From Pseudonocardia sp. (lineage in GTDB: Bacteria > Actinomycetota > Actinomycetes > Mycobacteriales > Pseudonocardiaceae), in the NCBI GenBank assembly GCA_025869365.1, contig JAOZVV010000005.1, forward strand, positions 1-64,000: 64,000 bases of DNA, read 5' to 3'. Position numbers and translations under genes: made by a program. The stretch's first letter is position 1. The number at the start of each line of letters is the position of its first letter. Positions 60,388-64,000 of the stretch are shown one piece after another. Under the pieces are notes generated by a model. It was given only the letters and a program-made list of their open reading frames with translations. It did no database searches and was not told the DNA's origin.

Positions 60388-61790
60388 GTGACGATCTGGC
60401 CGCGGCGCTGGCGGAGATCTGCACCGACGCGTTCGGCGAACCGCTGACCGTCACCGGGCTGACCCGGCTCTCGGGCGGCGCGAGCCGCGAGACCTGGTCG
60501 TTCGACGCCGGGGGTCACCCGTTGATCCTGCGCCGGGACCCGCCGTCGGCCCCGAACCCGGAGGGCATGGCCCGGGAGGCGTCCTGCTTCGTCGCGGCCG
60601 CCGAGGCGGGCGTCCCCGAGCCGGTCCTGCGGGCCCACGGCGACGGGCGCAGCGGTATCGGTGCCGGGATCGGCGCGGCGTTCCTGCTGATGGACCGGCT
60701 CGACGGCGAGACCATCCCGCGCAAGCTGCTCCGCGACGAGCGCTGGGCCGGTGTCCGGCCGCGCCTGGCGCGCGAGTTCGGCACGATCCTCGCCCGCATC
60801 CACGCGGTGCCGCTCGACCGGGTCCCGGGGCTGGCGGACGGTGCCGGGTTCAAGTCCTCCGGTGCGGACGCGGCGGCGCGGCTCGCGGGCCTGCGCGCCC
60901 AGCACGACGCGTACGGCGAACCCCGGCCCGCCCTGGAGCTCGCCTTCCGGGTGCTCGCGGACACGCTCCCGGCCCCCGTCGCACCGCAGCTGGTGCACGG
61001 GGACTTCCGCAACGGCAACCTGCTGATCGGTTCGGGACCGGACGGCGACGGCGGGGTCCGGGCCGTGCTGGACTGGGAGCTCGCGCACGTCGGGGACCCG
61101 CGGGAGGACCTGGGCTGGGTCTGCACCAAGGCCTGGCGCTTCGGGTCGGCGCTCCCGGTGGGCGGCTTCGGCACCCGTGACGAGCTCCTCGACGGCTACG
61201 CCGAGGTCGCCGGGGTGCGGCCGGATCCCGAGGCGCTGCGCTGGTGGGAGACCTTCGGCGCGGTGCACTGGGCGGTGATCTGCCGGCGCCAGGCCGAGCG
61301 GCACCTCAGCGGTGCCGAGCACTCGGTGGAGATGGCGGTGCTGGGCCGGCGGATCGCGGAGTCCGAGCACGACGCGCTGCTCGCGCTCGGCCTCACCGAG
61401 CCCCTCACCGTCGAGGATCCGCTGGTGGGGGCGTTCTCGGGGAGCGAGTCGCTGCACGACCGGCCGACGGTCGACGAGCTGCTGTCCGCCGTCGCCGGGT
61501 TCCTCACCGACGAGCTCCCCGCCGCGGACCCGCGGACCCGCTTCCTGTCCCGGGTCGCCGCGAACGCGCTGACGATCGCCCGCCGCGAGCTCCGCGTCGG
61601 CGCCGCGCAGCAGGAGGAACACCGACGCCGGCTGGCCGCCCTCGGCTGCGCCGACGACACCGACCTGGCCGCCGGGATCCGTGACGGCGCGCTGGACACC
61701 GGCCGCGACGACGTCGTCGCGGCGGTGCGGGCGGCCACCACGGCGAAGCTCGTGGTGGCCAACCCGAAGTACCTCGCGCTCCCGGGCTGA
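60384..61790 (+). CDS. Phosphotransferase family protein with C-terminal DUF6285-like region
   Basis: Protein of 468 aa. The first 340 residues or so are an APH-fold kinase like those found with acyl-CoA dehydrogenases: TGLTRLSGGASRETWSFDAG, LILRRDPPSAPNPEGMAREA, VHGDFRNGNLL (catalytic Asp and Asn) and VLDWELAHVGDPREDLGW. The last 120 residues (TVDELLSAVAGFLTDELPAA, ANALTIARRELRVGAAQQEE) are helical and resemble the DUF6285 family, which often stands as a separate gene beside such kinases. The ATG at 60384 overlaps the tetR stop. It probably phosphorylates an alcohol or hydroxy-acyl intermediate. Confidence 0.85.
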   Translation: MSDDLAAALAEICTDAFGEPLTVTGLTRLSGGASRETWSFDAGGHPLILRRDPPSAPNPEGMAREASCFVAAAEAGVPEPVLRAHGDGRSGIGAGIGAAFLLMDRLDGETIPRKLLRDERWAGVRPRLAREFGTILARIHAVPLDRVPGLADGAGFKSSGADAAARLAGLRAQHDAYGEPRPALELAFRVLADTLPAPVAPQLVHGDFRNGNLLIGSGPDGDGGVRAVLDWELAHVGDPREDLGWVCTKAWRFGSALPVGGFGTRDELLDGYAEVAGVRPDPEALRWWETFGAVHWAVICRRQAERHLSGAEHSVEMAVLGRRIAESEHDALLALGLTEPLTVEDPLVGAFSGSESLHDRPTVDELLSAVAGFLTDELPAADPRTRFLSRVAANALTIARRELRVGAAQQEEHRRRLAALGCADDTDLAAGIRDGALDTGRDDVVAAVRAATTAKLVVANPKYLALPG

Positions 61791-61858
61791 CCCGGGTCCC
61801 CGCGAGACGCACCACCCATCACCAGAACCGAGCACGACGACGAGGTCGAGGAGATCCG

Positions 61859-62983
61859 ATGCGCACTCCCACACGCGGTGCCGTGGTCCGGCAGGCCCCC
61901 GGCAAGTACGAGGTCGTGGACCTGGAGGTCGACGACCCGCGGGACAACGAGATCCAGGTCAAGATGGTGGCGTCCGGCATGTGCCACTCGGACGACCACA
62001 TCGCGACCGGCGACATCCCCGTCGGCACCTACCCGATGGCGGGCGGCCACGAGGGCGCCGGGATCGTCGCCAAGGCCGGCCGGAACATGAAGGGCATCAA
62101 GGAGGGCGACCACGTCGTCTTCTCGTTCCTGCCCTCCTGCGGGCACTGCCGCTGGTGTGCCAGCGGCATGCAGAACCTCTGCGACCTCGGCGCCGGGATC
62201 CTGCAGGGACCGCGGGCCAACGACCCGTCGAGCTACATCCTGCAGCTGCCGGACGGCACGCCCGTCGGCCAGATGGCGGGGATCTCCACCTTCTGCGAGA
62301 TCACCACGGTGTCGGTGGACTCCGCGGTGAAGATCGACGACGACCTGCCGCTGGACAAGGCCTGCCTGGTGGGCTGCGGCGTCGGCACCGGCTGGGGCTC
62401 GGCCGTCAACGCGGCGGCGGTCCAGCCGGGGCACACCGTCGTGATCATGGGTATCGGCGGGATCGGGATCAACGCCGTCCAGGGGGCGCGGCACGCCGGG
62501 GCGTCGAACATCATCGCGGTGGACCCGGTGGCGTTCAAGCGGGAGAAGGCGCAGGAGCTCGGCGCCACCCACTCCTGCGCGTCCATGGAGGAGGCCACCG
62601 AGCTGGCCAAGCAGTTCACCAACGGCCAGGGCGCGGACTCGGCGATCGTCACCGTCGGGGTGACCACCGGCGAGCACGTGGCGCAGGCGTTCGGCTCGGT
62701 CCGCAAGGCCGGGACGACCGTCGTCACCGGGCTCGGGGACGCCAGCGCGGTGGGCCTGCCGATCTCGATCTCCGAGCTCACCCTGATGCAGAAGCGGCTG
62801 CAGGGCGCGCTGTTCGGCAACTCGAACCCGAACTGGGACATCAAGCGTCAGCTGCAGCTCTACCGCGAGGGCGTCCTGAAGCTCGACGAGCTCGTCACGA
62901 AGACCTACACCCTCGACGAGGTCGCGCAGGGCTACCAGGACATGCACGACGGCAAGAACATCCGCGGGGTCATCGTCTACTGA
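61859..62983 (+). CDS. NDMA-dependent (mycothiol-era type) zinc alcohol dehydrogenase
   Basis: Medium-chain zinc alcohol dehydrogenase of 374 aa. Catalytic Zn ligands are in SGMCHSDDH and GGHEGAG, and the structural Zn loop is CGHCRWCASGMQNLC. The cofactor domain starts VVIMGIGGIGINAVQGARHA. The start TPTRGAVVRQAPGKYEVVDL and LFGNSNPNWDIKRQLQLYRE are characteristic of actinobacterial NDMA-dependent alcohol dehydrogenases, which keep their nicotinamide tightly bound and pass electrons to an artificial acceptor in vitro. The ATG at 61859 has GAGGAGA upstream. It follows the phosphotransferase gene by 68 nt and ends at a long terminator hairpin. Confidence 0.92.
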   Translation: MRTPTRGAVVRQAPGKYEVVDLEVDDPRDNEIQVKMVASGMCHSDDHIATGDIPVGTYPMAGGHEGAGIVAKAGRNMKGIKEGDHVVFSFLPSCGHCRWCASGMQNLCDLGAGILQGPRANDPSSYILQLPDGTPVGQMAGISTFCEITTVSVDSAVKIDDDLPLDKACLVGCGVGTGWGSAVNAAAVQPGHTVVIMGIGGIGINAVQGARHAGASNIIAVDPVAFKREKAQELGATHSCASMEEATELAKQFTNGQGADSAIVTVGVTTGEHVAQAFGSVRKAGTTVVTGLGDASAVGLPISISELTLMQKRLQGALFGNSNPNWDIKRQLQLYREGVLKLDELVTKTYTLDEVAQGYQDMHDGKNIRGVIVY

Positions 62984-62998
62984 CGGGGACGGACCACT

Positions 62999-63051
62999 GG
63001 CAGGAAAGCCACCTGCACGCACGCTTCCGGCGTGCAGGTGGCTTCCCTGCC
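62999..63051. terminator. 22-bp hairpin, bidirectional terminator-like repeat
   Basis: Arms 62999-63020 and 63030-63051 pair along 22 bp with one mismatch, around a 9-nt loop. The arm begins GGCAGGAAAGCCACCTGCACG, and its inner 19 bases align with the hairpin at 10565 at 15 positions. It lies between the convergent alcohol dehydrogenase and NAD kinase genes. Confidence 0.75.
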
Positions 63052-63052
63052 A

Positions 63053-63979
63053 TCAGGCGCCCTCCTCCACCACCGAGTCGAAGCGCCTCTGCAGGTTCGG
63101 CGGCAGCAGCTCGCGGAGCTGCTCGGGCAGCAGCGGCAGGTCCAGCAGGCTGAGCTTCACCCGGCTGCGCTGGTGGTGGACGGCCGGGTCGAGCCGGATG
63201 ACCTGGCCGGCCTCCGGCTGCACGGTCACGTCCAGCACGGTCCCGGGGCCGACCTCACCGCGGCCGACGCCGTCCGCCTCGAGCACCAGGGTCCCGCACC
63301 GCGGGCCGAGCTCGAGCCGCAGCACGTCGGACTCGCCGAGGACGAGGGCCCGGGAGATGCCGGACATCGGCGCGGACGGCGTCACGACCACCCCGCCGAC
63401 GGACGGCGAGACCAGCGGCCCACCCGCCGCGTAGCTGTAGGCGGACGACCCCGCGGGAGTGGCGACGACCAGGGCGTCGCAGCGGTAGTAGCCGTGGCGC
63501 AGCCCGTTGACGGCGAGCGTGGCGTCGACGGTGCCGCGGCCGGGGTTCCGGGCGAGCGCCAGGTCGTTGAACGCGACCAGGTTCCGGGCGCCGGTCGTGA
63601 CGCGCAGCGCGCTGTGCGACTCGACGATGAAGTCCCCGGAGATCACCCGGTCCAGCGCGGCGTCCAGCTCGGTCGGCTGCACTTCCACGAGGAACCCGAG
63701 GTGGCCCAGCTGCACCCCGAGGACCGGCACCGGCGTGTCCGCGACCAGGCGCAGCGCACCCAGCATCGTGCCGTCCCCGCCGAGGGACACCACCGCGGTG
63801 GCGCCGTCCGCCAGCTCGTCCGCGGGGACGGGGAGCACTCCGCCGTCGATGCGCAGGGCGTCCTGGGCTCCGACGACGAGCTCGACGCCCCGGGCGTCCG
63901 CCCAGCTCACGATCCCGGCGACGACCTCCCGGAGATCGCGGTGGGGATGCAGGACCAGGGCGAGCCGGGGGCCATCCAT
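63053..63979 (-). CDS. nadK: NAD kinase
   Basis: ATP/polyphosphate-dependent NAD kinase of 308 aa, which makes NADP. It has the signature VVSLGGDGTMLGALRL (GGDGT with catalytic Asp), LGVQLGHLGFLVEVQPTEL, the NE/D-type AFNDLALARNPGRG, and the glycine-rich VATPAGSSAYSYAAGGPLV. The ATG at 63979 is 21 bp from the window edge, so upstream partners (in many actinobacteria recN and a TlyA-type methyltransferase gene) cannot be seen. It converges on the alcohol dehydrogenase gene. Confidence 0.95.
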   Translation of the reverse strand: MDGPRLALVLHPHRDLREVVAGIVSWADARGVELVVGAQDALRIDGGVLPVPADELADGATAVVSLGGDGTMLGALRLVADTPVPVLGVQLGHLGFLVEVQPTELDAALDRVISGDFIVESHSALRVTTGARNLVAFNDLALARNPGRGTVDATLAVNGLRHGYYRCDALVVATPAGSSAYSYAAGGPLVSPSVGGVVVTPSAPMSGISRALVLGESDVLRLELGPRCGTLVLEADGVGRGEVGPGTVLDVTVQPEAGQVIRLDPAVHHQRSRVKLSLLDLPLLPEQLRELLPPNLQRRFDSVVEEGA

Positions 63980-64000
63980 GATCCCAGTCTGCCCGACCGG

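Overview
This is a very GC-rich actinobacterial chromosome segment, most likely from the Pseudonocardiales (a Pseudonocardia-like organism). The evidence is the codon use with GC-rich third positions, many GTG starts, leaderless-looking promoters, actinobacteria-specific DUF families and gene order. I saw no rRNA or tRNA genes, no CRISPR array, no phage and no recognisable transposase.

Bases 1-15400 are a conserved core. The order sigA, suhB-like phosphatase, cei, DUF4193, DUF3093, dut, DUF3710, a small hydrolase, an OB-fold protein, DUF3159, two TrkA proteins, an APC permease and a TrmA-like methyltransferase follows, gene for gene and strand for strand, the Mycobacterium tuberculosis block Rv2703 to Rv2689c as I know it. 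The differences are a missing ppgK, an added phosphotransferase, a greatly lengthened DUF3710 protein, and a hydrolase whose 3' end is frameshifted inside a 32-bp inverted repeat.

Bases 15400-32700 hold accessory and housekeeping genes: a hot-dog dehydratase, a copper amine oxidase operon with its permease, the Tex RNA-binding protein, a tyrosine phosphatase, a DEAD-box helicase with a long structured leader, an L,D-transpeptidase, an MFS carrier, a GerW-like protein, a DsbA-family protein, and an unusual racemase/isomerase-ACT fusion.

Bases 32700-47100 form a catabolic region. A Baeyer-Villiger-type monooxygenase, a DUF35 protein and a thiolase-like protein lie on the minus strand. Divergent from them is a long plus-strand operon: two family III CoA-transferases, a complete peptide-type ABC importer with one permease fused to one ATPase, a PucR-like regulator and an HpcH/HpaI aldolase. 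Together they suggest uptake, CoA activation and cleavage of an organic acid that I cannot name.

Bases 47100-64000 carry a methyltransferase, peptidase E, a shikimate dehydrogenase homologue and a nitrogen-starvation-family protein. Then comes a second catabolic operon (DUF485, ActP-type symporter, enoyl-CoA hydratase, amidohydrolase, acyl-CoA ligase) with a divergent TetR gene and matching operators. A third CoA-transferase is divergent from a second TetR gene that leads into a phosphotransferase and an NDMA-type alcohol dehydrogenase. NAD kinase closes the window.

The most unusual feature is a set of non-coding arrays built on GCGAGTCG or CCGAGTCG at an exact 22-bp period. They occur at three loci, and each time as two arrays facing each other: around a short spacer (16.3 kb), around about 340 bp of unassigned DNA (47.2-47.9 kb, 17 units), and around a short-chain dehydrogenase gene (51.3-52.3 kb).
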